5,116 bases of DNA from an uncultured Granulicatella sp. (GTDB taxonomy: Bacteria > Bacillota > Bacilli > Lactobacillales > Aerococcaceae): NCBI GenBank assembly GCA_938017885.1, contig CALIJD010000063.1, positions 1 to 5,116 on the forward strand, read 5' to 3'. Below, piece after piece: positions 4,900 to 5,116 of this stretch. How positions within the stretch are numbered: position 1 is the stretch's first letter; every line of letters starts with the position of its first letter. Below the pieces are notes generated by a model, which was not told where the DNA came from, did no database searches, and saw nothing but the letters and a program-made list of their open reading frames with translations. The position numbers and the translations under genes were made by a program.

Positions 4900-5116
4900 T
4901 GGAAAAATTGGGATATTTAATAAAGTCTTTAAGAGAGTGTAAAGGGCTTACTCAGAAAGAATTATCAAATGGTATTATGTCAATTTCGCAACTATCAAAA
5001 TACGAACGAGGAGAAACTGATACCACAGATAAAAATTTTTTTAGATTATTAAAACGAATGAATATATCTTTTTCGGAATTTGAGGTTCTATATCGTAAAG
5101 AGGTTGCTACCTATCA
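4900..5116 (+). CDS. Rgg/GadR/MutR family transcriptional regulator, N-terminal part (cut by window edge)
   Basis: The frame is open from the ATG at 4900 to the end of the window (72 full codons). A strong TAGGAGGA (4887-4894) lies five bases before the start. The residues form an XRE-type helix-turn-helix. IKSLRECKGLTQKELSNGI (8-26) contains the first helices, and SISQLSKYERGET (28-40) is the recognition helix with the family-typical S-x-SQLSKYERGE pattern. FFRLLKRMNISFSEFEVLY then runs through residue 65. This N-terminus is characteristic of Rgg regulators, about 280-290 residues long, whose missing C-terminal part is a helical repeat domain that binds a short hydrophobic peptide. It is divergent from a peptide gene, which it probably controls, and may also control genes to the right of the window. 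PlcR/TprA-like regulators are the alternative. Confidence 0.85.

Noticed and set aside
1..5116. CRISPR array, tRNA or rRNA genes
   Set aside because: No regularly spaced direct repeats, no tRNA-like fold and no rRNA sequence were seen on either strand.

Overview
The window comes from a low-GC Gram-positive bacterium, most likely a member of the Lactobacillales. The base composition, strong AAGGAGG-type ribosome-binding sites, an LnrLMN/DrrAB-style ABC-2 exporter operon, a YebC protein of the Firmicute 'MGRKWANIV' type and an Rgg-type regulator all fit. The genus cannot be fixed from the sequence alone; a Granulicatella-, Enterococcus- or Streptococcus-like host is a guess.

Positions 1-3076 (+): the distal part of an exporter operon. 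An ABC ATPase cut by the left window edge is followed by two different six-helix ABC-2 permeases. The genes are tightly packed: a 10-bp gap, then an ATGA overlap. The two permeases probably pair with an ATPase dimer to pump a lipophilic compound or antimicrobial outwards; the substrate cannot be read from the sequence.

Positions 3077-3415: a 339-bp region without a credible gene but full of structure. A long imperfect inverted repeat (about 38 paired positions, 3080-3277) encloses two strong hairpins, and two smaller hairpins follow. A perfect 17-bp-stem bidirectional terminator lies between the convergent exporter operon and yebC. The structured block is either an undescribed RNA or a small non-autonomous repeat element.

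Positions 3416-4570: yebC (-) and a small CGVC thioredoxin-like gene (+) diverge from a 156-bp intergenic region. yebC has a near-consensus promoter that also settles its start codon. The thioredoxin-like gene has a weaker promoter with palindromes across it and ends at a second bidirectional terminator.

Positions 4631-5116: a clearly more AT-rich block holding the most interesting content. An rgg/mutR-family regulator (+, cut by the right edge) is preceded by a divergent 44-codon gene (-) too short for routine gene calling. Its product has a basic start, a hydrophobic leader and an acidic tail with a D-I-V-V-I core. This is the layout of a streptococcal Rgg-SHP peptide-pheromone quorum-sensing pair, but the peptide tail is not the classical one. 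An extended -10 promoter just beyond the end of the peptide gene would make an rgg transcript antisense to the whole peptide gene. Inverted repeats between the two genes are candidate Rgg operators.
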